This document shows positions 6,718 to 14,018 of a stretch of 32,220 nucleotides of DNA, piece by piece. The first letter of the stretch is position 1. Each line of letters starts with the position of its first letter. A program made the translations under genes and the position numbers. The notes beneath the pieces were generated by a model that was given only the letters and a program-made list of their open reading frames with translations, was not told the origin of the DNA and did not search any database. This stretch comes from an uncultured Oscillospiraceae bacterium (GTDB lineage: Bacteria > Bacillota > Clostridia > Oscillospirales > Oscillospiraceae). The DNA is taken from the NCBI GenBank assembly GCA_949494735.1, contig CATABD010000028.1, forward strand, positions 1-32,220, written 5' to 3'.

Positions 6718-9700
6718 TTACGCGGCAAAGCCGTCGAGGGTGAATTGATTTTCGTCCACGACAGACTTCTTCGGTTTCTTTTTCTTCTTTTGTTCTTCCA
6801 GCGTCCGTTCCAGCAGGCCGTCGAACTCCTTCCGGCGGGTACGGGCGCTGGTGTCCTGGATGGCGGCGGCTTTCGGTGTCGGAAGCTCTGGCGCGGGCGG
6901 GGCTGCGGCGCGAGCACGCCGCTCGGGGTTGATGACCGCCATCTTTTTGAATGCGGCGGCGATATCCTCCACATTGTCCTTGATGCCCAGGGCCAGTTCC
7001 TTCGCCATCTGGGAGGTCAGATCCCGCACGTCGCTCATGGCGGCCAGACCTTCCTCAGAGAAGCCACCTTCGATGATGCCCGCCACCGCCAGCTTGGAGG
7101 CCATCAGCTTCATGGCCTTGGCCTGCATGGTGTCCTTGTAGTAGAGCAGGTAGACCTCTACTCGGGGCGCGGTCTGATTGATGCGCCAGCTCCGGCGGGA
7201 CGCCTGCCGCAGGGTGAACAGGTTATAGCCCATGCTGTAGAAAATCAGTGTGGTAAAATCATTCAGATCGAGCCCTGTCTCCACGCATTTTGGATTGGTG
7301 ATGAGCACCTGGAGCCCCGAACGCACCCGTTTTTCCACCCATGCCTCCCGCTTGCCGGGGGAGACGGTGGGCGGGAGGATCTCCGTGCGGTACCCCTCCC
7401 CGGTCAGAAGCTTTAACAGCTTTTGCTGGGAATCGGTACGGGTCCAGCTGGTGTAGATGAGCACTCGCTCTCCTGCCGCCGCCTTTGCCCGGACGATCTC
7501 CAGCACCTTCTCCTCCTTGGGAAGGATATCGTCAAAGCAGGCGGCATTGGCGGGCTTTACGATCACACTGCCGTTAATGGGGTCAACGATCTCAGGCTGG
7601 TCATAGGGCTGATCCGGGTAGACGGTGAGCAGGTTCAGATAGGCGGACAGCAGCTTGTTGGCCGCCTTTCGGTCTGTTTTCAGCACCTTCTGCAAAATAT
7701 GTTCAGCCTGTTTGTAGCCGTTCTCCACCGATTCAGGCATATCCAGCGGCACCGGGATCTCCTCATAGTCCGGCAGGTCCTTTCCCATGTCGGACAGGGA
7801 GAGGAAGCTGGTATACTCCAGCAGGAACCGGGAATACACCAGCGGCGACACGCCGGGAAGCTGCCTACTTCGCACCCGCCGCTTCACCGTGCGCCGGTTG
7901 GAGTTATAATCCGGCTCTGACAGCTCGTAGACGTTCTCAGTGACGCCGTATTCATCGTCAAACCAGGCGGGTTTGCGGTAAGGTTTGCCGTCCCGACCCA
8001 TCAGGCCGGGCACCAGGCGGTAAAGCAGGTGAAACAGGCCCGAGCTGTACCCGTTGATGAGGGTGGCGGTCATGCCCACAAACAGCCTGGACACGCCGAA
8101 CAGCTCGCCCATGGCGTCCCCCTGGCCACTGGCGTTGTTGTACTCATGGAGCTCATCGCATAGCAGCCCGTCGATTCGTCCCCGGTACTTCTTTTTGATG
8201 TAGGTGCTCAGGGGAAAGCGCCGGCAGGCCCCCCGCACCGGCTCATAGCCGTCCAGGTTGGCCTCGATGTCGTCCAGGCGGGCCAGGACGCGCTCGTTTT
8301 TTGTCCTCTTACGGTGCATTGCCGCCTGGGGGCGGTACACCCAGCCGTAATCGCTGATCTTTGCCCAGGGGATGTTCCTCCCCGGATTGATGGCGGACCA
8401 CAGGGATGTCCCGCAGCTTTTGCAGGCGTGGTTTCCCCGGTGCTCCCGTATGAAATAGAGCTGATCCGCATTCACCTCGTATTTTGTGCCGTCGCCGCTA
8501 ATCGTCATCTGCACGAGCTTCCCGCAGTCCGGGCAGCGGAAGCCCTTTGCCCTGTGGTCATAGGTCACGGCGGGGTAGCGCATATACCCGTCCCTGGCCT
8601 TCTCCTTGCTGAACACGGCGTACACGCTCTTGTCTCCGGCCTGGTAGGCGGCGTACAGCCGGTCCAGGTCGGTAATGCTCTTGACCACCATGGCGAAGGT
8701 GTTGGGCAGGGTCTCGCCGATCTCCCGCACCCATTTCCCGGTGACGTGGGAAGGGGCCATAATGAGGTTGAAGGTCTTACCCCGCTTGCCGGCGGCGGCG
8801 TGCATTCCCTGGAGCGCGCCTATGGCCGTGGAACCGATTTTCGTTTTGCCACTTCCACATTCCGCCACAATGAGCGCGACCTTCTTGCGGTCTAACTGCC
8901 GCTTGGTGGCCTCCGCCACAGCAAGCTGGGCGTCGTACAGGGAGTACCCCGCTTTCGCCATGATCGTGTCGTTGACGGCCAGCACCTCCTCGGACAAGGG
9001 CTCCGCCGCCGGGTCGAACAGGGGCTGGAACTGGCTGCGGATGCGCTGGGCTACCGTGGGGCCAAAGGCGTTCAGGTAGCCCACAACGCTTTTCACATCG
9101 CCGAAGCCGTCCGGTTGACCGGGAACCGCGCCTGGGATGGTGATGGCCCCGCTTTTCAGGCCGGCCTCCAGGATTTCCACCACATTGGCGTCCTCCGGCT
9201 TTAAGCTCAGAACAAAGGCGTCCAGTTTTTCTCTCAACGAGAACACCTCCAGCTGCCGCAGGTCGCCCCGGGCAGTGAGCTCATCCAGCACATAGTCCCG
9301 AAACGCAGGGATCATCGGCGCGGCGGTCTTACGGTCCACCTCTTCAAACAGGCGGTCCCGGTCCCCGGCGGGGCAGAAAATGTAACACCTCCGGGGCTGG
9401 AGTTCCTGCTGGACGCCTGCTTCCGCTTCATCCTCCTCATTGCCCTGGATCTGGGCGGTGAGGGCGTCGTCGTTGGCCATCAGCGTAGCGGAGGCATATA
9501 CCCCGTCGTGGGTCAGCTGCCGCCGGTAGCCCTTGGGCGCGCTCTTGAGGTCCCGCTTTGTTTCGTTCTGCACCGCTTCAATCGTGCCGCCGCCGTAGAT
9601 AGCGTCCGACATAGCCCGCACCATCTCCGGGTAGCCGCCAAAACGGATGGCGGTGATGGTGCTGTTGTCCCGATCCACCATAATGGTGTCCGCGTAGGCG

Positions 9701-9762
9701 GTGAGCCGGACCTTCGATTTGGGATCGAAATAGGACAGCTCAATCAATCTGCTTTCTGACAT
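6718..9762 (-). CDS. Large SF2 DEAD/SNF2-like helicase
   Basis: 1014 residues. Superfamily 2 motifs: motif I AECGSGKTKIG (about 300-310), motif II DELH (536-539), motif III MTATLING (about 564-571), a C-terminal RecA-like lobe with VLIYTSW and a motif VI-like QASRRSWRINQ. A zinc ribbon is inserted between motifs I and II (C410, C413, C447, C450). The N-terminal ~270 residues are not recognised. The C-terminus has a Lys-rich linker and ends in QFTLDGFAA, which may be a sliding-clamp-binding peptide; the clamp is encoded next in the operon. ATG at 9762 directly follows the stop of a leader ORF and is preceded by AAGGAAG. The helicase call is firm; polarity and substrate (likely DNA) are unknown. 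Confidence 0.9.
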   Translation of the reverse strand: MSESRLIELSYFDPKSKVRLTAYADTIMVDRDNSTITAIRFGGYPEMVRAMSDAIYGGGTIEAVQNETKRDLKSAPKGYRRQLTHDGVYASATLMANDDALTAQIQGNEEDEAEAGVQQELQPRRCYIFCPAGDRDRLFEEVDRKTAAPMIPAFRDYVLDELTARGDLRQLEVFSLREKLDAFVLSLKPEDANVVEILEAGLKSGAITIPGAVPGQPDGFGDVKSVVGYLNAFGPTVAQRIRSQFQPLFDPAAEPLSEEVLAVNDTIMAKAGYSLYDAQLAVAEATKRQLDRKKVALIVAECGSGKTKIGSTAIGALQGMHAAAGKRGKTFNLIMAPSHVTGKWVREIGETLPNTFAMVVKSITDLDRLYAAYQAGDKSVYAVFSKEKARDGYMRYPAVTYDHRAKGFRCPDCGKLVQMTISGDGTKYEVNADQLYFIREHRGNHACKSCGTSLWSAINPGRNIPWAKISDYGWVYRPQAAMHRKRTKNERVLARLDDIEANLDGYEPVRGACRRFPLSTYIKKKYRGRIDGLLCDELHEYNNASGQGDAMGELFGVSRLFVGMTATLINGYSSGLFHLLYRLVPGLMGRDGKPYRKPAWFDDEYGVTENVYELSEPDYNSNRRTVKRRVRSRQLPGVSPLVYSRFLLEYTSFLSLSDMGKDLPDYEEIPVPLDMPESVENGYKQAEHILQKVLKTDRKAANKLLSAYLNLLTVYPDQPYDQPEIVDPINGSVIVKPANAACFDDILPKEEKVLEIVRAKAAAGERVLIYTSWTRTDSQQKLLKLLTGEGYRTEILPPTVSPGKREAWVEKRVRSGLQVLITNPKCVETGLDLNDFTTLIFYSMGYNLFTLRQASRRSWRINQTAPRVEVYLLYYKDTMQAKAMKLMASKLAVAGIIEGGFSEEGLAAMSDVRDLTSQMAKELALGIKDNVEDIAAAFKKMAVINPERRARAAAPPAPELPTPKAAAIQDTSARTRRKEFDGLLERTLEEQKKKKKPKKSVVDENQFTLDGFAA

Positions 9763-9834
9763 TCATCCGTGTACTTCCTTTCTGGACGCAAAAAAAGACC
9801 GTGACCGCCCCCATGGGCAATTCACAGTCTTCAT
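9763..9834 (-). CDS. Short leader ORF abutting the helicase start
   Basis: A 23-codon frame beginning MKTVNCPWG, followed by an Arg/Ser/Phe-rich middle and ending VHG; its TGA directly precedes the helicase ATG. The intrinsic terminator at 9790-9831 lies wholly inside it, and its AUG is 2 bases upstream of the left arm of the hairpin. A ribosome at this start would therefore block the hairpin. The nearest purine-rich sequence (GGAAG) is about 15 bases upstream, a poor ribosome site, so translation may depend on re-initiation from the upstream peptide. It may be only a chance frame; the exact abutment to the helicase start argues for function. Confidence 0.5.
   Translation of the reverse strand: MKTVNCPWGRSRSFFASRKEVHG
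9790..9831 (-). terminator. Intrinsic terminator/attenuator in helicase leader
   Basis: On the minus strand a 10-bp stem (AAGACTGTGA pairing with TCACGGTCTT, one G-U) with a GC-rich loop able to form an inner GCCC/GGGC stem, followed by a run of seven T. It lies downstream of the promoter at 9956-9964 and upstream of the helicase start, so it would cut the leader transcript before the operon unless antitermination occurs. Confidence 0.78.
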
Positions 9835-9862
9835 GGTCCGTATTTTGTTCTTCCAGGCCGTG

Positions 9863-9898
9863 TTAGTCCGGCGGAGGACATAGTACGCCCCCTTTCAT
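9863..9898 (-). CDS. Leader peptide MKGGVLCPPPD
   Basis: An 11-codon ORF with an excellent ribosome site (GGGAGG at 9906-9911, 7 bases before the ATG), ending in TAA. It contains three consecutive Pro codons then Asp. Polyproline runs slow ribosomes and depend on EF-P, a known trait in stalling peptides. It lies between the putative promoter and the terminator in the helicase leader, where attenuator peptides sit. The Pro codon segment (CTCCGCC) is complementary to GGCGGAG in both upstream direct repeats, allowing alternative RNA folding. Peptide expression is inferred. Confidence 0.6.
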   Translation of the reverse strand: MKGGVLCPPPD

Positions 9899-9914
9899 CG
9901 CCGTTCCTCCCTCG

Positions 9915-9942
9915 CTTACTCCGCCCTAACTTACTCCGCCCT
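9915..9942 (-). repeat. Two 13-base direct repeats in helicase leader
   Basis: Plus-strand CTTACTCCGCCCT occurs at 9915-9927 and 9930-9942 (15-base period). In the transcript (minus strand) each copy contains GGCGGAG, which can pair with CTCCGCC in the leader peptide coding sequence. They may form alternative pairings or bind a protein or small molecule. Confidence 0.7.
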
Positions 9943-9955
9943 GAAATACAGGTTC

Positions 9956-9964
9956 ATTGTACCA
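9956..9964 (-). promoter_or_regulatory. Extended -10 promoter for helicase operon
   Basis: Minus-strand TGGTACAAT is an extended -10 (TGnTATAAT type) with no good -35 at 17 bases. Transcription would start near 9949, giving a leader of about 185 bases containing the direct repeats, leader peptide and terminator. It is oriented away from the plus-strand promoter at 10029-10057. Confidence 0.5.
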
Positions 9965-10028
9965 TGCCAGAGTGTGGGTGGATAGGTGGAGGGGTTCCAC
10001 CCGCCTGTTCAGCGGAATAAAAACATGG

Positions 10029-10057
10029 TTGCAAAAGCAGCGGCGCTGTACTATCAT
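10029..10057 (+). promoter_or_regulatory. Promoter of flavodoxin/ferredoxin gene
   Basis: TTGCAA (10029-10034), a 17-base spacer, then TATCAT (10052-10057), about 28 bases before the start codon of the gene at 10086. The region between this and the minus-strand promoter (9965-10028) holds only a small hairpin (GGTGGA/TCCACC, 9985-10001) and no gene. Confidence 0.6.
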
Positions 10058-10085
10058 TTTAAGAAAAAGAGAGGGAGGGAACCTT

Positions 10086-10850
10086 ATGAAATCATCGCGG
10101 CTCTTGACCGCCTATTTCAGTCCCACAGGAACTACCCAGAAAATCGCCCATACGGTGGCGGAGGGCATCGCTTATCCCAACCAGGACATTGACCTGTCGA
10201 TTCCGCAAAAAATGGAGGAGATCAGCGAGGACACAGTATTGCTGGCCGTCGTCCCGGTATATGGGGGCCGTGTCCCCGCCGTGGCCCTGAAGCGAATGTC
10301 TCAAATGCGCGGCAATGGACAAAATGCTGTGGCTGTGGCGGTCTATGGGAACCGGGAGTTTGAGGACGCCCTTTTGGAGCTGAAAAACACCATGGAGGAT
10401 ATTGGCTTCCGGGTGATTGCCGCCGCCGCTTTCATCGCGGAGCATTCCATTGTCCGCTCCATCGCCGCCGGCCGCCCCGATGAGGATGACCTGGGGACGG
10501 CGCGGGAGTTTGGAGCACAGGTGGCGGAAAAGCTGTCCAAGGATGACCGCCCATCCGCCGTCCAGGTTCCAGGCAATATGCCGTATCGGGAATTTGGCGG
10601 AATGCCCGCCCACCCCAAGGCGGGGAAAGCCTGTATCAAATGCGGCCTGTGCGCCAAGCGGTGTCCGATCGGCGCGATCCCCACAGAGCACCCGGACACA
10701 ACAGACCCGGAAAAGTGCATCACCTGTATGCGCTGCGTAGCGGTCTGTCCTAAAAAGGCGCGGTCGCTGCCCGCCCCCATGCTGCTGGCCTCGAAAACGA
10801 TGCTGAGTGTGAAAGCGGCAGGACACAAAAAACCTCAAACCTTCCTTTGA
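10086..10850 (+). CDS. EFR1-type flavodoxin-ferredoxin fusion protein
   Basis: 254 residues. An N-terminal flavodoxin-like domain carries the FMN phosphate loop SPTGTTQK (about 12-19) and a VVPVYGGRVP stretch; the C-terminal part has two [4Fe-4S] ferredoxin motifs, CIKCGLCAKRCP (C183, C186, C189, C193) and CITCMRCVAVCP (C211, C214, C217, C221). This architecture is the 'EFR1 family' of small cytoplasmic electron carriers in anaerobic Firmicutes; partners are unknown. The start at 10086 has GGAGGG upstream; the open frame back to 9957 lacks a ribosome site. It has its own promoter and a strong terminator and runs against the surrounding genes, so it looks like a cargo gene. Confidence 0.88.
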   Translation: MKSSRLLTAYFSPTGTTQKIAHTVAEGIAYPNQDIDLSIPQKMEEISEDTVLLAVVPVYGGRVPAVALKRMSQMRGNGQNAVAVAVYGNREFEDALLELKNTMEDIGFRVIAAAAFIAEHSIVRSIAAGRPDEDDLGTAREFGAQVAEKLSKDDRPSAVQVPGNMPYREFGGMPAHPKAGKACIKCGLCAKRCPIGAIPTEHPDTTDPEKCITCMRCVAVCPKKARSLPAPMLLASKTMLSVKAAGHKKPQTFL

Positions 10851-10869
10851 ACTGCCGCAGTAAAATGAG

Positions 10870-10907
10870 AAAGGCCCGTGCCGTCGAATTTGACGGCACG
10901 GGCCTTT
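10870..10907. terminator. Bidirectional terminator between convergent genes
   Basis: A perfect 16-bp inverted repeat (AAAGGCCCGTGCCGTC, loop GAATTT, and its complement), with A/T runs at both outer edges, lies 19 bases after the stop of the flavodoxin/ferredoxin gene and 2 bases before the end of the convergent S1-repeat gene. It can terminate both transcripts. Confidence 0.92.
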
Positions 10908-10909
10908 TG

Positions 10910-12241
10910 TCACCACTTGCTCAGAATTTTGCCATACATCTGCTGCTTCTCCCGCTCAAACCGCTGCACCACCAGCGTGACGTGATCCCCGGACTGGAAC
11001 TCGGAGTCCTCGTGCTGATAGGAGTAGTTGCACATACAGACCGTGCCGTCCGGCAGGTTGCAGAACACTCCGCCGCCGTATTTCCCGGCGATCACCGCAT
11101 ACCGTCGGCTGCCCACGGGATGACGCTGCTCCGCGCCCTCGAAGGGGTTGGTCTCCGTCTCCTTCACCGAGATCAGCAGCTCCCGCCGGGCGGCGTCGTA
11201 GCCTTTCACAATGCAGTCCAGTTCATCGCCGGGGCGGTACTGCTCCCGCAGATCAGCGATGGCGGTGTAGCTCAGTTCCCGCTGGGTCAGGTCGATGTCA
11301 TGGCCGTAGCACTCCGCCAGACAGCGCCGGGGCCCCACCGCCAGCAGGCGGCATTTCACCCTGGCCCCCTCGGCGCACAGATCGGGCCGGTGGGCGAAGA
11401 AATACCGCTGGGCGCGGGACGCCTGCCGCCGGGACGCGATGGCATAGCCTCCCTCCCGGTCCACCTTGGTGATGATGAAGTCGATGCTGGCGCCCATCAT
11501 GTTCTGGAGCACGTAATCCGGGCGGGCCTCGCCCATCCACATCTCGGTGGCGGGGATGTAAACCGGCACCCGGTAGACCAACACCACCACGCAGTACATG
11601 GTGCGCCGTTCCACTTGGCCTGTCTCCTTATTGCGGACGTTCATGGAGTGGGGATCCGCGCCGATGACCGTGCCGGACAGGGCGCTGTGGCCGCGGAAGG
11701 AGGCGTAGATGGAGTTCCACGCCTGCCGCTCCTCCTGAGAAAGCCCCCGATCCAGCTCGTGGAAGTCCAGGGCGAAGAAGCTCTGGCGATCAGTGAGAGG
11801 CGGCGCAGGGGGAGCGTCCTCGTTCGGCAGGGATTCCGGAGGCAGGGCGTCTTCCATCATGGCGGGCGGCGCGTTACTGGCGGGCTGTCCGTCTTCCATA
11901 GACACGCCCTCGGTGGGGCCAGGTTCCTGCGCGCCCATAGGCGGAACGACCTCCGGCATAGGTTCGGGCGGTTTGCCTTCCGGGCCACCATCCGGCGGGA
12001 ACCCGGACACGTCCACCACCATCACCTCCTCGGCTTCCCCCTCACCGTCCCCCGGAAAGCCGGAGTCATCACCGGGCACCGCTTCACCCAGCTCCCCAAC
12101 CTCCAGAGGCGGGCTGTCATTGGGCGCGCCCACGTCCTGGGGCGGCTCCCCCGGTGGGGCGGTGGCTTCCTCCCCAGCCTGCTCCATTAGTCCGGCGGTC
12201 TGCTCGGGTTCCTCTGCGGGGGTAATTTTCTTCTTAGGCAT
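10910..12241 (-). CDS. S1-domain RNA-binding-like protein with acidic N-tail
   Basis: 443 residues. About the first 150 residues are Pro/Glu/Gly-rich and probably disordered. The remainder looks like successive S1-type OB folds: SALSGTVIGAD with a membrane-free beta core, a second with ARVKCRLLAV, and a third with YRPGDELDCIVKGYDAARRE followed by LLISVKETETNPFEG, the typical S1 repeat end; a last GGGVFCNLPDGTVCM segment resembles a further one. S1 repeats bind single-stranded RNA or DNA. The ATG at 12241 follows AAGGAGG. It ends at the shared terminator and is last in the repA operon. A role in element RNA or replication control is inferred. Confidence 0.75.
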   Translation of the reverse strand: MPKKKITPAEEPEQTAGLMEQAGEEATAPPGEPPQDVGAPNDSPPLEVGELGEAVPGDDSGFPGDGEGEAEEVMVVDVSGFPPDGGPEGKPPEPMPEVVPPMGAQEPGPTEGVSMEDGQPASNAPPAMMEDALPPESLPNEDAPPAPPLTDRQSFFALDFHELDRGLSQEERQAWNSIYASFRGHSALSGTVIGADPHSMNVRNKETGQVERRTMYCVVVLVYRVPVYIPATEMWMGEARPDYVLQNMMGASIDFIITKVDREGGYAIASRRQASRAQRYFFAHRPDLCAEGARVKCRLLAVGPRRCLAECYGHDIDLTQRELSYTAIADLREQYRPGDELDCIVKGYDAARRELLISVKETETNPFEGAEQRHPVGSRRYAVIAGKYGGGVFCNLPDGTVCMCNYSYQHEDSEFQSGDHVTLVVQRFEREKQQMYGKILSKW

Positions 12242-12272
12242 AATCAGATCCTCCTTGTGGTGTGATATATCT

Positions 12273-12800
12273 TCATGGCCCGTTGGAGCCATAGAAGCGG
12301 TGGGAGCTGTCCTGCTGGCGGGCGGCAAAGAAGTGCTTGGGCGGCAGCGTCAGCCCTTTGGGAGGTTCGCCGCTGTCCGCGATCCAGATGATGCGTTCCG
12401 CCCTGCCCCGCTCCAGCAGCCCGGCGGGTGCGGCGTCCAGGGAGGCTACGGTGAACGGGCGCAGATCGTCCCCGTAGGCAAAGCGCAGCAGCCGGGGCGG
12501 TTCCCGGCTGGCGTTGAATTCCTGGGGCTTTCCCCCGGTGAGTTCCAACATCACGTCGATGGCCTCCAGACGGCGGGCGTCCGGCTGGGCGGTGGACAGC
12601 CAGACCAATTCCCCGTCCATCCGCACATCGGCGGTACCCGCACGCAGCTGACGCAGCATGGCGTCCATGCGGGCCTGGGTGATTTCAAAGCCGTCCTGCT
12701 GAAATCTGCCTCGCACCAGGGTATGGAGCTGCCGCCGGCGGACGCAGTTCAGCTTTTTCAGCGTGTCCAGGATAAATTTCTGCTGTATGGACAAAAACAT
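12273..12800 (-). CDS. Unknown protein downstream of RepA (DUF5697-like)
   Basis: 175 residues from the ATG at 12800, which follows GGGAGGTGA; a GTG at 12809 overlaps the repA stop but has no room for a ribosome site. The N-terminus (MFLSIQQKFILDTLKKLNCV, then RRRQLHTLVRGRF) looks like a winged-helix DNA-binding motif, and the C-terminal half like an alpha/beta domain ending in a disordered tail. From memory it resembles the DUF5697 family found next to repA in Clostridia elements; the number is not certain. It could regulate replication. It is flanked by repA and the S1-repeat gene in one operon. Confidence 0.68.
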   Translation of the reverse strand: MFLSIQQKFILDTLKKLNCVRRRQLHTLVRGRFQQDGFEITQARMDAMLRQLRAGTADVRMDGELVWLSTAQPDARRLEAIDVMLELTGGKPQEFNASREPPRLLRFAYGDDLRPFTVASLDAAPAGLLERGRAERIIWIADSGEPPKGLTLPPKHFFAARQQDSSHRFYGSNGP

Positions 12801-12805
12801 GCCCG

Positions 12806-13921
12806 TCACCTCCCGTCTTCTGGGGCCCCCATGCGAACCCAGCGAAGCGGTTCACATGGGGAGAGGAGGAGCGGCGAAGTGAGTGAGCCTTCGGCGTCAG
12901 CCGGAGGTGAGGGATATGGAGCCTGCGACGACGAGCGCAGCCCATTCAGATACGGGTCTACCATCAGGTCGCTCTCGCTCTCCGCGATGCAGTTGAAAAT
13001 GGTGGCCATGGTGTAGGCGGTGGAGTTCTTCACCGGCTTGTCCAAGTTCGCGTGGAGCTTGGCCTCGGCGGTCTGCAAAATCGTGTAGTCCAGCAGCTTC
13101 AGCCTGGCCCGCACCCGGCTTTGAGGCAGAGTGGCATTGCCCACCCGGAAGCTGTCCGCGTAAAAAAGCCGCTCAATGGCGTTCTCAAACACCCGGGCGG
13201 TTTCGCTGGGGAAACACTGGAGCTCACAGGCATCCAAAATGCCCATGAGCTCCGCTTCCCCGTCCGCCCGTCCGTCCGCGCGCGTGCGAGGTACAGACGG
13301 ACTGACATCAGTGTGACTGGGGTAAGTATGACTAAGATCTTTATAACTTGGCCGCCGTTTCCGCGGTTCTGGAACCTCCGATTCTGCGGTTTTAGAAGCG
13401 CAGTCTTTGCGGTTCTTGGCACCCTGATCCTGCGGTTCTTGGGAGGGCGTGGGAAAATCCGAACCGTCAAGAACCTCGGAATCGGCGTTTCTGGAGGCAC
13501 CGTCATCCGGGTCTACAAAGGGGGCGCTGGTGTAGTCCGGGTCGTCCTGGGGCACCACGGTAGCCAGGTAAATTTGGTTGGCGTCGCCCCGGCCGCACCG
13601 CTTCTCCCAGATCAGGTTCAGCTCCTTCAGTGTGCGGAAAGCCGCCGTCACCCGCTGCTCGCAGATCCGCAGCTCCCGTGCCAGCTCTTTCCGGGGGAAG
13701 ATGACGAATACCTCCCCGAAGTCGTTCACCCAGCCGTTCCTGCGGGAGAGCTGAAAGCGGTTGAGCAAAAAGGTATAGGCCACCTTGGCGTCCAGGCTCA
13801 TACCGGCGTACCGGGGATCAGAAAACAGCCAGCGGGGCATCTGCATATGGTAAATACTCTGCACGTCCGTCTGCCGCATGAGCGGAAAGGACGGGCGCTC
13901 TTTCATGGTCGCGGCCCTCAT
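12806..13921 (-). CDS. repA: RepA_N-type replication initiator
   Basis: 371 residues. The N-terminal ~125 residues carry the RepA_N family signature: YHMQMPRWLFSDPRYAGMSL, DAKVAYTFLLNRFQLSRRNG, then WVNDFGEVFVIFPRKELARE and a winged-helix stretch EQRVTAAFRTLKELNLIWEKR. A ~100-residue linker rich in Ser/Pro/Arg follows, then a helical C-terminal domain (about 220-345) like the one often annotated DUF6017 in elements of this type. RepA_N proteins initiate plasmid replication, and also occur in ICEs, which may replicate autonomously while excised. The ATG at 13921 has GAGGAGGTG upstream. A minus-strand promoter is visible at 13948-13976. No clear iteron array was found inside the gene or upstream. 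Confidence 0.85.
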   Translation of the reverse strand: MRAATMKERPSFPLMRQTDVQSIYHMQMPRWLFSDPRYAGMSLDAKVAYTFLLNRFQLSRRNGWVNDFGEVFVIFPRKELARELRICEQRVTAAFRTLKELNLIWEKRCGRGDANQIYLATVVPQDDPDYTSAPFVDPDDGASRNADSEVLDGSDFPTPSQEPQDQGAKNRKDCASKTAESEVPEPRKRRPSYKDLSHTYPSHTDVSPSVPRTRADGRADGEAELMGILDACELQCFPSETARVFENAIERLFYADSFRVGNATLPQSRVRARLKLLDYTILQTAEAKLHANLDKPVKNSTAYTMATIFNCIAESESDLMVDPYLNGLRSSSQAPYPSPPADAEGSLTSPLLLSPCEPLRWVRMGAPEDGR

Positions 13922-13947
13922 TGGGGCACCTCCTCATTAGTTTCTTG

Positions 13948-13976
13948 TTTAAAAAGCGCCGCCTTGACTTTGTAAA
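13948..13976 (-). promoter_or_regulatory. Probable repA promoter
   Basis: On the minus strand TTTACA (13971-13976), a 17-base spacer and TTTAAA (13948-13953). The -35 hexamer lies inside the left arm of the toxin-antitoxin operator, so the antitoxin complex could also repress repA. The -10 is weak (4 of 6 consensus). Confidence 0.4.
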
Positions 13977-13992
13977 GAAATCTTGATATAAT
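13964..13992 (+). promoter_or_regulatory. Toxin-antitoxin promoter
   Basis: TTGACT (13964-13969), 17-base spacer, perfect TATAAT (13987-13992). It drives the two-gene plus-strand operon starting at 14019, whose AGGAGG site sits at 14005-14010. Confidence 0.88.
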
Positions 13993-14001
13993 TTCTTTAC
14001 A
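13971..14001. promoter_or_regulatory. Palindromic operator of toxin-antitoxin operon
   Basis: Perfect 11-base arms TGTAAAGAAAT (13971-13981) and ATTTCTTTACA (13991-14001) around a 9-base centre, overlapping the -10. Type II antitoxins of this family repress their own operon at such palindromes; the binding partner is inferred. Confidence 0.75.
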
Positions 14002-14018
14002 GAAAGGAGGCGGCTGTC

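Noticed and set aside
9985..10001. Small hairpin GGTGGA/TCCACC between the divergent promoters
   Set aside because: Only 6 bp without a T run; too weak to call a terminator or operator.
10847..12190. Plus-strand 447-codon frame opposite the S1-repeat gene
   Set aside because: No ribosome site, His/Gly/Arg-rich shadow composition, and it would run through the terminator.
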